Shown here piece after piece: positions 1-6,267 of a DNA stretch of 8,143 nucleotides. Below the pieces are notes generated by a model. The model worked only from the letters and a program-made list of their open reading frames with translations, did no database searches and was not told the DNA's origin. The number at the start of each line of letters is the position of its first letter. Within the stretch, counting starts at the first letter, position 1. Origin of the DNA: an uncultured Flammeovirgaceae bacterium (lineage in GTDB: Bacteria; Bacteroidota; Bacteroidia; Cytophagales; Cyclobacteriaceae); NCBI GenBank assembly GCA_946886805.1, contig CAMPJM010000164.1, positions 1 to 8,143 of the forward strand. Reading direction: 5' to 3'. The position numbers and the translations under genes are program-made.

Positions 1-614
1 TTTGTAAGTTTGTAAATATTGAAATTCTCTTTGTGCATGGTTATCTGGCCGATTTCCATCTGCGACAAAGTCAACAAGTCCTGCACCAACATATCAAGCC
101 CATCTAAACTTTTAGCCGCTTTTTGTAAAAATTTATCTCTTACCGATTCGTCTTCCATAGCGCCATCCAACAAGGTATGGACATAGCCCTGAGCAGCAAA
201 AATCGGCGTCTTCAACTCATGAGAAACATCTGCTAAAAATTCTCTTCTAAAAATTGCCATCTTTTTTAAATCATCAATTTCCCTTTGCTTTAAGGTTGCA
301 TAAGTAAAAATTTCCTGATTCAAGCCTTTGAGCGGGTTAAGCAGAGATTTTTTATCTTTTAGAATAATCGAATTGAGATCTTTCTTTTTCAGCTTATTTA
401 AAACATCGTAGATTTTACTGATCTCTTTAAAAATTAAAAATTCTAATACGACGTTGATTAATAAATAGGAAGAAGAAAATGACAAAATGAAAGCTACAAG
501 CAATGCAGTCTTTGAAACTTCCATTAGAGATAGGAATGCGGTTGTAACAGCACCTATGGAAATGGCCAATAAAAAGGCGACACCTCTTGAATTAAAGAAA
601 ACAGGTTTTTCCAT
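1..614 (-). CDS. sensor histidine kinase, PhoR-like (partial, C-terminus beyond the left edge)
   Basis: Membrane histidine kinase that should phosphorylate the response regulator encoded just upstream. I read 204 codons from the ATG at 614 with no stop to the edge. Two hydrophobic segments (about residues 11-30 and 36-62) lie close together, so there is almost no periplasmic domain. A charged, probably coiled linker (63-125) follows, then the HisKA dimerisation box with FLADVSHELKTP; His132 is the predicted phosphorylation site. The end of HisKA (LLTLSQMEIGQ) is present, while the HATPase_c domain lies outside the window. The start is supported by GGAGG ten bases upstream of the ATG, an unusually good ribosome site here. 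The gene begins 37 bases after the regulator stop codon, so the two are almost certainly co-transcribed. The family is certain. Equivalence to PhoR (phosphate sensing) is not shown, so I give no symbol. Confidence 0.93.
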   Translation of the reverse strand, partial: MEKPVFFNSRGVAFLLAISIGAVTTAFLSLMEVSKTALLVAFILSFSSSYLLINVVLEFLIFKEISKIYDVLNKLKKKDLNSIILKDKKSLLNPLKGLNQEIFTYATLKQREIDDLKKMAIFRREFLADVSHELKTPIFAAQGYVHTLLDGAMEDESVRDKFLQKAAKSLDGLDMLVQDLLTLSQMEIGQITMHKENFNIYKLT

Positions 615-623
615 ACAGCAAAT

Positions 624-628
624 TCCTC
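624..628 (-). promoter_or_regulatory. Shine-Dalgarno site of the histidine kinase gene
   Basis: On the minus strand GGAGG stands ten bases before the ATG at 614, inside the 37-base gap between regulator and kinase. It fixes the kinase start. The other starts in this window have A-rich leaders with at most weak purine matches, as is usual in Bacteroidota. Confidence 0.55.
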
Positions 629-651
629 CGGAGCCTTACAGATGCCCTAAG

Positions 652-1341
652 TTATACCCAATCGAACTTATAACCAACCCCCTTAACTGTAGTTATATAA
701 CCTTCCCCTATTTTTTCCCGCACTTTTCGTATGTGAACATCTACCGTTCTGGCAAGTACATAAACATCGGAACCCCAGATATTTTGCAATAAATCATCTC
801 TTCCAAAAACTTTATTGGGGTTTTGCGCTAAAAAATGAAGAAGTTCAAATTCCTTCTTCGGAAGTGAGACATCTGCGCCTTTTACTTTGACAGTATAACT
901 TGTACGGTCAATTAATAAATCTCCTACACTTATATTATTAGATTCAACCTGCTTTTTTAGATCTCTTCTAAAAACCGCATTTATTCTGCTCATCAAAGCT
1001 CGCGGTTTTATTGGTTTGGTGATATAATCATCTGCTCCTACATCAAAGGCTGCTATTTCAGAATATTCCTCTGCTCTTGCTGTTAAGAAAATGATAAAAA
1101 CTTTGCTCAATTCAGGAATATTCCTCAACTGACGGCAAGTTTCTACCCCATCTTGCTGAGGCATCATAATATCAAGCAGAATAAGATCCGGATTAAATTC
1201 TTTGGCAATTTCAACTCCTTTTTTGCCTTCGGCTGCCGTTTTCACTTCATAACCCTCTTTGCTGAGGTTATATTCCAAAAGCTCAAGAATATCAAGCTCA
1301 TCATCTACAACAAGGATTTTATAGACCTGTTTAACCGCCAT
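652..1341 (-). CDS. OmpR/PhoB-family response regulator transcription factor
   Basis: DNA-binding response regulator of 229 aa, the normal length for the OmpR/PhoB family. The receiver domain (about residues 7-125) has the acidic pair Asp13/Asp14, the phospho-acceptor Asp57 in LILLDIMMP, the switch residue Thr87 and the conserved Lys109 in ITKPIKPR. The C-terminal winged-helix domain (about 136-229) has a recognition helix around RTVDVHIRKVREKI (198-211) and the wing motif GVGYKF (221-226). It is the first gene of the pair and its stop lies 37 bases before the kinase start, so its partner is the adjacent kinase. The start is ATG, giving MAVKQVYKILVVDD, a typical short lead-in to the first beta strand. 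Targets cannot be told from the sequence. Many Bacteroidota encode a PhoB-like regulator of this type, but a phosphate role would be inference only. Confidence 0.96.
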   Translation of the reverse strand: MAVKQVYKILVVDDELDILELLEYNLSKEGYEVKTAAEGKKGVEIAKEFNPDLILLDIMMPQQDGVETCRQLRNIPELSKVFIIFLTARAEEYSEIAAFDVGADDYITKPIKPRALMSRINAVFRRDLKKQVESNNISVGDLLIDRTSYTVKVKGADVSLPKKEFELLHFLAQNPNKVFGRDDLLQNIWGSDVYVLARTVDVHIRKVREKIGEGYITTVKGVGYKFDWV

Positions 1342-1383
1342 ATTTTTTTTATTCTCTTAATATCAACTTATCATACGAGGATA

Positions 1384-1414
1384 TAAAGTTAAAAATAAAA
1401 AAAATCATTAAAAA
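1384..1414 (-). promoter_or_regulatory. possible promoter of the regulator-kinase operon
   Basis: On the minus strand TAACTTTA (1391-1384) matches seven of eight positions of the Bacteroidota -7 box TAnnTTTG. A TTTT at 1414-1411 sits 19 bases upstream where TTTG would be expected. Transcription would start near 1377, about 36 bases before the ATG. The region is very AT-rich, so a chance match is quite possible. Confidence 0.22.
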
Positions 1415-1552
1415 GGAGGTAACAATTTGATAATATTGGCGGACCGGAAAACAGGTTCTTTCCCAACATGGAAAAAATAAAACTGCAAAATCTTTCGATT
1501 TGTCATGCAGGACGATAGGAAGCATCTTGGAATACCCCATTATCCCGTTGCC

Positions 1553-1598
1553 CTTTCCTATAAAGATGCCGCTTGCGAGCAGCAGCATTTTTGGAAAG
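1553..1598. repeat. broken internal hairpin of the inverted-repeat element
   Basis: CTTTCC (1553-1558) pairs with GGAAAG (1593-1598), ATGC (1566-1569) with GCAT (1585-1588), and GCT (1571-1573) with AGC (1578-1580). The nested pairing suggests a cruciform or RNA stem within the larger element. Confidence 0.4.
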
Positions 1599-1648
1599 CT
1601 TTGATGAAGCTCTGCCTTTGGTTCATCTTAAAACTGACCAAGATCCTT

Positions 1649-1668
1649 CCCCGTATTAAAGTACGGGG
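1649..1668. repeat. perfect 7-bp hairpin inside the inverted-repeat element
   Basis: CCCCGTA, a six-base loop TTAAAG, then TACGGGG. No T-run follows on either strand, so it is not a normal intrinsic terminator for the DUF3108 operon that ends nearby. It is better read as part of the repeat's own structure. Confidence 0.6.
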
Positions 1669-1757
1669 CAAGCTGTTCCTCAGGATGACAAAAGCAGACT
1701 TTTGCAGAATGCTGGGCTAACTTGAGACTTAAACGTACTTTTATATTGAGACCGCGG

Positions 1758-2552
1758 TTAGTTTTTAGAATTCTTATAGCTCATAATATCTATCTCAACA
1801 GCACCTACAAATAGATTGGCTTTTATTTTCAGTGGTATTTTGTTAGAGTCGTCAGATATCCATACCTGAATAGAATTTTCGCCATCAAACAGGTCATTTT
1901 CAGGTATAATGGGCGTCAATACTATTGTGTTGATTTCTCCAACAGCTGTATTTAATTTGTCCTTTCCTGAATATCGTATTTGAAAGTCATAAATCTCTTC
2001 ATCAAAAAAAGCATTTAATGTGATAATATCTCCTTTCTTATATTGAGAATAATCCAGCGTTCTGAGAAAATAATAACCACTGACAATATCTAAAATTTCA
2101 TTTGGCGTTTTAAAAGATTTTGTTTCTTTTACCTTTTTTGTCTTCTTATCCAACCATTGCATTTCAACTTTGTCATTTCTGTGATCAAACAAAGTTGTTT
2201 CATACTTTCTATACTTACCTTCTTCAATATTTCGATAGGCTTTATGAGGTAAAATTGCCGCTGTATCTATATAAGCGCCCCAGTTATCCCTGATCTTTGT
2301 AAAGACATCGAATACACCAACCGATTTACCATACACATCTACCTTATAACAGGGCCTTCCGTTCACTGTATGAATCCTATCGGATATTTTCATGGTTGCA
2401 ATACCAGCGTTTATGAAGCCATAATGCACTCTGTATTTCAATTCTTCTCCCGTTGTGAAGCTCTCGTTTTCTATAGTTCTCAATCTATTATCCTGGCTTG
2501 TAAAAGCAGATGAAAACAAAATAAGTAGGGTATAAAATATATATTTCTTCAT
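1758..2552 (-). CDS. secreted DUF3108 domain protein
   Basis: Protein of 264 aa with an N-terminal signal peptide (about residues 1-19, MKKYIFYTLLILFSSAFTS), so it should act in the periplasm or at the outer membrane. The body matches the DUF3108 family as I know it. The N-terminal part has FTTGEELKYRVHYGFINAG (32-50), the usual opening strand pair of the family. Near the C-terminus WISDDSNKIPLKIKA (231-245) is the family's other hallmark, followed by a last strand around 247-258. The function of the family is not established; the fold is probably all-beta. The gene is the last of three on this strand, 35 bases after the aminopeptidase stop codon, so it is likely on the same transcript. The ATG at 2552 directly precedes the signal peptide and has no clear Shine-Dalgarno site. 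Confidence 0.9.
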   Translation of the reverse strand: MKKYIFYTLLILFSSAFTSQDNRLRTIENESFTTGEELKYRVHYGFINAGIATMKISDRIHTVNGRPCYKVDVYGKSVGVFDVFTKIRDNWGAYIDTAAILPHKAYRNIEEGKYRKYETTLFDHRNDKVEMQWLDKKTKKVKETKSFKTPNEILDIVSGYYFLRTLDYSQYKKGDIITLNAFFDEEIYDFQIRYSGKDKLNTAVGEINTIVLTPIIPENDLFDGENSIQVWISDDSNKIPLKIKANLFVGAVEIDIMSYKNSKN

Positions 2553-2587
2553 ATGTCTGCTATCATAGAAACAAAATGCGTACCAAA

Positions 2588-3634
2588 CTACAACGAAGGA
2601 TACTTCTCCTTCAGGTGTTCAAGGTACAACCGTAAATCATTCCCAAACTCGCTTTTTAATTTATTTTCGAAGTTATCCAGTTTTGACCTGTACCTGATAA
2701 ATGACAGAAAATACGCATTGTTAGGTAAAATAAAACTCGACACATTATTATATCTTTCTTTATTAAAAAAGGTTAAAGTATCAGCTGAAACAATTATTTG
2801 CTCCATCATCTTTTCCTTTTTCGAAATCTTTTCTTCATAAGAATCTTTTACGGTAAAGCTCTTGTAAAGGCTATCCAGCTTTTCACTTCCGTTTAGAATG
2901 TGATTTGTAAAGGTTTCACTATCATTTATTCCTTCTTCAAAAGCCCGAAGCTCCTCGGAATTTTCTCCAAAAACTGCATTCAGAAATCTCTGTGTTCCCT
3001 CTCTTCCTATAAAAGTGGCTAAATTTTCATTAAACTCAACACTGTCTTTTACAAATAAAGTCCCATGTGTAAGTTCATGAATTATTAAGTCTGCCAACTC
3101 ACCTTGGGTTCTAAGCAGCATATTGGAGAGAACCGGGTCTTTAAACCAGCCTAAAGTAGACCATCCGCCTACTATTCCAATATTTGTATCCAAACTATCA
3201 GCATCTAATTTTGCTTTTTCTTTCAGCGCCATCTCATATTCAAAAAAACCTTTGTAAGGAAAGCTACCTATAAGGGGGAAATCCCATTCCACAGCTTCTA
3301 GTGCGAATTGTTCTGCCGCAGTAACATTCCACAAACTTGCTAGTCCTCCCTGATCATAAAAAGTTGTATAGTTTTTTGATTCATTAATTCCAAGAGAATC
3401 TACAGCGTATTGTTTTACATGTTGAATAAAAATTAGTTTTTCAACCGTTGAATCAGGAGTTAAAGGGTCATTTATTACTTCTTCTAGCGGCCGGGTGTTT
3501 GCCAAAATTTGCACTTGTCCCCGGGCTTGAGCCAACCCATAAACTATGAGTTGATGCTGCCAAAAAGCAACTAGTAACAAAATCATAAGGATAAATGCCA
3601 ATACTTTTCTAATCATTCCTTGAATTCCTTGCAT
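2588..3634 (-). CDS. putative membrane-anchored zinc aminopeptidase (Pfam Aminopep / COG4324 type)
   Basis: Protein of 348 aa. An N-terminal hydrophobic segment (about 8-30) should anchor it in the inner membrane with the rest in the periplasm, or act as an uncleaved signal. Family features in order are YGLAQARGQVQIL (32-44), WNVTAAEQF (102-110), WDFPLIGSFPYKGFF (117-131), STLGWFKDPVLSNML (159-173), the zinc-protease motif HELTH (186-190, catalytic Glu187) and FNENLATFIG (201-210), where Glu203 is probably the third zinc ligand. The C-terminal third (about 250-348) is charged and helical. The annotated family name is aminopeptidase, but I know of no proven substrate. The start at 3634 overlaps the upstream gene by 26 bases. 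A second ATG at 3616 (residue 7, MIRKVLAF) overlaps by only 8 bases, has AAGGA just before it and is an equally good start. The overlap implies translational coupling. Confidence 0.88.
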   Translation of the reverse strand: MQGIQGMIRKVLAFILMILLLVAFWQHQLIVYGLAQARGQVQILANTRPLEEVINDPLTPDSTVEKLIFIQHVKQYAVDSLGINESKNYTTFYDQGGLASLWNVTAAEQFALEAVEWDFPLIGSFPYKGFFEYEMALKEKAKLDADSLDTNIGIVGGWSTLGWFKDPVLSNMLLRTQGELADLIIHELTHGTLFVKDSVEFNENLATFIGREGTQRFLNAVFGENSEELRAFEEGINDSETFTNHILNGSEKLDSLYKSFTVKDSYEEKISKKEKMMEQIIVSADTLTFFNKERYNNVSSFILPNNAYFLSFIRYRSKLDNFENKLKSEFGNDLRLYLEHLKEKYPSL

Positions 3635-4748
3635 TGAAAAGAAAAAAATCGGGCCTATAATTTATATAGAAGGCGTGAGAAAATTCAAACTTATTATTTT
3701 GAAGATCGAAAAAAGGTTCAAATCTTGTGCTGAAGAATAAGTTGTCCAAAATTTTTAGTTCATGCATAAATCGTAAAATTATAAGCTCCCGCTCTTCCTC
3801 CACATATCCTGGATTCTTAAAGCTGCTGGATACTGATTGGTACAATGGCGCTCCTTTTATGCTAATAAACTCATCCCCTTTCCAATAGCTTGTCATTAAA
3901 GAAAACCACTTGAATTCAAGGTCAAGGTTAAGATACAGTCCTGTCCCATCCTCAAAAGTCTGCCTTCTCTCAAATGAGAAATCGGTGAAGTACACAAAGT
4001 AATTTTTAGTGCCTACAGATTTTAATATCCCGTTTTCATCTATTGGAAAATCAAGGCCTATGCCAATAGCATTGTTCATAAGTGATGTTAGCGGTGCGTC
4101 CATTATGTCTATTTGACCACCCTTGTGATACAAAACTGTTTGAAAAGGCAACGATAAAATTATATTATTATTTTCATATAGCTTATAATCAAAAGATATG
4201 CCTCCCGAGATTTCCTCTTGCAATGAATCGCCTGCATAAATCATTGTTTCCCAGTCGATCCATGCATCAAGAAACAATTTATCTTTATTTACAACCGCCT
4301 GAATACCTGTTTCTAATCTATCATTCAGCACTTTTTCGAAATCATATAAAGGTTCAATCAAGCGATGATTTAGACTTCCTTCCAGATTCCCAAATATTAT
4401 ATTCAGATCATTTCGCTTCACTTTTATTGAAAAAGTAGGGGCAATAGTTTGATATTCCTGCACACCAAAATCCTTTTGCAAATAAATGCCTGCATCTATC
4501 CTCACATTCTCGGCAGGAAAATAACTGAGAGATGGGTTCAGCTGATAGCCAAATAAGGTATAACCGTCTGCTATATTATTAAAATATTCATTGTTTTTAG
4601 TGAAGCCCAGGATATCTAAATCTAAATAAACTTTGTTCTTCCTTTCCGGAAACAACTCCCTTCTATCTTCAAAGAGATGGTTGTCCAATTGAGCAAAAGC
4701 AGTATTGGTAATGAAAAATAAAATTAGAATAGATAATAATTTTGCCAT
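3609..4748 (-). CDS. predicted outer-membrane beta-barrel protein of unknown function
   Basis: I do not recognise a named family. The chosen ATG at 4748 gives 379 aa beginning with a clean signal peptide (MAKLLSILILFFITNTAFA, cleavage before QLDN). A longer reading from 4763 adds only MEENY, whose acidic residues fit a signal peptide less well and whose start would lie about 8 bases from the possible transcription start. The mature part is a run of short amphipathic, aromatic-rich strands separated by polar turns and ends in alternating strands (FEFSHAFYINYRPDFFLFNA), which suggests a barrel of the surface or transport type. No catalytic motif is evident. It is the first gene of a three-gene set, and its stop codon lies inside the start of the aminopeptidase gene, so the two products are probably made together. 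An alternative is a large periplasmic all-beta protein. Confidence 0.75.
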   Translation of the reverse strand: MAKLLSILILFFITNTAFAQLDNHLFEDRRELFPERKNKVYLDLDILGFTKNNEYFNNIADGYTLFGYQLNPSLSYFPAENVRIDAGIYLQKDFGVQEYQTIAPTFSIKVKRNDLNIIFGNLEGSLNHRLIEPLYDFEKVLNDRLETGIQAVVNKDKLFLDAWIDWETMIYAGDSLQEEISGGISFDYKLYENNNIILSLPFQTVLYHKGGQIDIMDAPLTSLMNNAIGIGLDFPIDENGILKSVGTKNYFVYFTDFSFERRQTFEDGTGLYLNLDLEFKWFSLMTSYWKGDEFISIKGAPLYQSVSSSFKNPGYVEEERELIILRFMHELKILDNLFFSTRFEPFFDLQNNKFEFSHAFYINYRPDFFLFNARNSRND

Positions 4749-4777
4749 ATAATTTTCTTCCATTGCAATATAAAAGG

Positions 4778-4808
4778 GAAAGATAGAACTTAAAATTTTT
4801 ACTTTAAA
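4778..4808 (-). promoter_or_regulatory. possible promoter of the barrel-aminopeptidase-DUF3108 operon
   Basis: On the minus strand TATCTTTC (4785-4778) matches TAnnTTTG at all but the last base. TTTA (4808-4805) lies 19 bases upstream where TTTG is expected. Transcription would begin near 4771, which leaves about 8 bases before the ATG at 4763 and 23 before the ATG at 4748, favouring the second start. Confidence 0.28.
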
Positions 4809-5032
4809 TTTACACCGAAATCGGATTTGTCTGTGTGGAGACCGGAGATTTGAGAGAACCCAGCCTAATTGACAACAGAGATTTAAGAAAGGTCAAATGT
4901 ATGGAAAATATTAGGTGATTTATGTACCCCATAAAAGTTGTGAATTGAATCCATTAATAGTATCTTCACAGTTTGTATTAAATCAGCTTTGGCGCATTCC
5001 CTAATCTTTAATAAAGTGGAGGAATTTATATT

Positions 5033-5058
5033 CTAAAAATTGGCAACTTAATTTTTAG
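5033..5058. promoter_or_regulatory. perfect 9-bp inverted repeat overlapping the possible recA promoter (candidate operator)
   Basis: CTAAAAATT (5033-5041), eight bases, then AATTTTTAG (5050-5058). The left arm covers most of the possible -33 TTG and the right arm fills the spacer, a placement suited to a repressor. No T-run follows, so it is not a terminator. It does not match a LexA box that I know, and AT-rich dyads also arise by chance. Confidence 0.35.
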
Positions 5059-5069
5059 TGTTAATTTTA
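5040..5069 (+). promoter_or_regulatory. possible recA promoter
   Basis: TTG at 5040-5042, a 19-base spacer and TAATTTTA at 5062-5069 fit the Bacteroidota -33/-7 pattern (TTTG, TAnnTTTG) apart from one base in each box. Transcription would start near 5076 and leave an A-rich leader of about 73 bases without a Shine-Dalgarno site. Confidence 0.33.
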
Positions 5070-5148
5070 TTAAGAATTTATACAAATCCACTATCAACAA
5101 TGTCTTTTCTAATAAAAAAATAACTACAAAGCCAATAAATATAAACAT

Positions 5149-6177
5149 ATGAGTGATAATAAAGAAAAGCTAAAAGCATTACAATTAACAATAGATAAGC
5201 TTGAAAAAACCTATGGTAAAGGAGCTGTAATGAAGTTAAGCGATGAAAAAGTAATGGACGTACCTTCTATTTCCACAGGATCTCTCGGACTGGACATAGC
5301 TCTTGGAGTAGGTGGTATCCCTAAAGGCAGGGTTATAGAAATTTACGGTCCGGAATCATCAGGTAAGACTACGCTTTCGATGCACTGTATTGCTGAGGCC
5401 CAGAAAAAAGGTGGTTTGGCAGCATTTATTGATGCGGAACATGCTTTTGACAAAATCTATGCGGAGAAGCTTGGAATTGACACCGAAAACTTATTGATCT
5501 CTCAACCGGATAATGGTGAACAGGCTTTGGAAATCGCCGAACATCTGATTAGGTCTGGTGCTATCGACATTATCGTTATAGATTCTGTTGCTGCACTGGT
5601 GCCTAAAGCCGAGCTGGAAGGTGAAATGGGAGACAGTAAAATGGGCTTACAAGCACGTCTTATGTCTCAGGCCTTGAGAAAACTGACGGGTACGATCAAC
5701 AAAACGGGCTGTGCATGTATTTTCATAAACCAACTTAGAGAGAAAATAGGTGTTATGTTTGGTAACCCTGAAACGACCACGGGCGGTAATGCTCTTAAAT
5801 TCTATGCTTCTGTAAGGTTGGATATCCGAAGAATAGGCCAGATAAAAGAAAGTGCTGACAATATTCTTGGAAACCGCACGAGGGTAAAAGTAGTCAAAAA
5901 TAAAGTTGCCCCTCCTTTTAAAGTAGTAGAATTTGATATTATGTACGGACAGGGAATTTCTAAAGTTGGCGAAATTATAGATATAGGAGTAGAACTTAAT
6001 ATTGTAAATAAAGCTGGTTCCTGGTTTTCTTATGATGGAAACAAACTTGGTCAGGGAAGAGATGCCGTTAAAAAGATATTCGAGGATAACCCTGAACTGA
6101 TGGAAGAAGTTGAGCTTAAAATTAAAGCTAAAATAAAAGGCGTAGATTTAGAAAAACCTATTCCTGCTCAGAAATAA
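5149..6177 (+). CDS. recA: recombinase RecA
   Basis: DNA-dependent ATPase that forms filaments on single-stranded DNA, drives strand exchange in homologous repair and stimulates self-cleavage of LexA-type repressors where these exist. The protein is 342 aa, normal for RecA. It has the N-terminal oligomerisation helix ([23 protein letters not shown], 8-30), Walker A GPESSGKT (67-74), the catalytic Glu97 in FIDAEHAFD, Walker B ending at Asp145 in [10 protein letters not shown], loop L1 around [14 protein letters not shown] (157-170) and loop L2 [19 protein letters not shown] (195-213) before [14 protein letters not shown]. The short acidic C-terminal lobe is present. Nothing is missing. The ATG at 5149 follows an A-rich leader typical of the phylum. 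The gene is transcribed alone: the upstream operon is divergent, the downstream gene convergent, and a strong terminator follows. Confidence 0.99.
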   Translation: MSDNKEKLKALQLTIDKLEKTYGKGAVMKLSDEKVMDVPSISTGSLGLDIALGVGGIPKGRVIEIYGPESSGKTTLSMHCIAEAQKKGGLAAFIDAEHAFDKIYAEKLGIDTENLLISQPDNGEQALEIAEHLIRSGAIDIIVIDSVAALVPKAELEGEMGDSKMGLQARLMSQALRKLTGTINKTGCACIFINQLREKIGVMFGNPETTTGGNALKFYASVRLDIRRIGQIKESADNILGNRTRVKVVKNKVAPPFKVVEFDIMYGQGISKVGEIIDIGVELNIVNKAGSWFSYDGNKLGQGRDAVKKIFEDNPELMEEVELKIKAKIKGVDLEKPIPAQK

Positions 6178-6229
6178 TTCCGTAATCATTCTTGTACGGT
6201 TATTTCAGAAATAGATCATAGAATATTAG

Positions 6230-6267
6230 AAGCTTTAGCCTTTTTAAAAAATGCTAAAGCTTTTTTT
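6230..6267 (+). terminator. intrinsic terminator of recA
   Basis: A perfect 10-bp inverted repeat, AAGCTTTAGC (6230-6239) and GCTAAAGCTT (6253-6262), closes over a loop that can itself pair (TTTTT with AAAAA) and runs into seven T (6261-6267). It lies 52 bases after the recA stop codon. The T-run also contains the first two bases of the reverse-complemented stop codon of the convergent permease gene (6266-6268). On the minus strand no T-run follows the hairpin, so it mainly serves recA. Confidence 0.88.

Larger units (their letters stand above)
1483..1707. repeat. structured inverted-repeat element, about 225 bp (candidate interspersed or MITE-like repeat)
   Basis: The ends are imperfect inverted repeats. 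CTGCAAAA at 1483-1490 mirrors TTTTGCAG at 1700-1707. TTTGTCAT at 1499-1506 mirrors ATGACAAA at 1685-1692. Further in, ATCTTGG (1524-1530) mirrors CCAAGAT (1638-1644). Inside lie a perfect 7-bp hairpin (1649-1668) and a longer broken hairpin (1553-1598). The element is visibly richer in G+C than the AT-rich DNA around it. It fills most of the 416-base gene-free gap between the regulator and the DUF3108 gene. A 71-codon frame (1505-1720, plus) and a 79-codon frame (1349-1588, minus) cross it, but neither resembles a protein I know and I treat both as by-products. No transposase is present. Whether the element is multicopy cannot be seen from one window. Confidence 0.6.
4764..5148. other. divergent intergenic region between the envelope operon and recA
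   Basis: These 385 bases have no convincing coding frame and no tRNA. They hold a possible leftward promoter near 4778-4808, a perfect dyad at 5033-5058 and a possible recA promoter at 5040-5069. The stretch 4810-5030 holds only weak patterns, such as CCGAAATCGG (4815-4824) and GAGATTT at 4845 and again at 4878. I see nothing in it that I can name. Confidence 0.7.

Noticed and set aside
487..792. Open frames opposite real genes, for example 487-792, 1153-1386, 2553-2840, 4082-4438, 6573-6842, 6851-7228, 7329-7592 (plus) and 7724-7933 (minus)
   Set aside because: Each lies mostly or wholly antisense to a well-supported gene, lacks a recognisable domain and is explained as a by-product of the real coding frame.
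1413..1480. AAGGAGGT (1413-1420) followed after a short gap by TTG and a 17-codon frame ending at TAA (1478-1480), plus strand
   Set aside because: The Shine-Dalgarno match is excellent, but the frame is tiny, begins with TTG, has no visible promoter and lies opposite the leader of the regulator operon. Chance is more likely than a leader peptide.
1349..1588. 79-codon frame on the minus strand upstream of the regulator
   Set aside because: It overlaps the inverted-repeat element and the regulator's promoter region, has no recognisable domain and no ribosome site. I regard it as spurious.
1722..1758. TTGAGAC repeated at 1722-1728 and 1746-1752, and the palindrome ACCGCGGT (1751-1758), just after the DUF3108 gene
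   Set aside because: They are too short to support a terminator or target duplication. The repeat does not flank the inverted-repeat element, and no T-run follows the palindrome.
4845..4884. GAGATTT repeated at 4845-4851 and 4878-4884, about three helical turns apart
   Set aside because: Only seven bases are exact and no third copy is seen. In this composition that is too weak to call a regulator-binding site.
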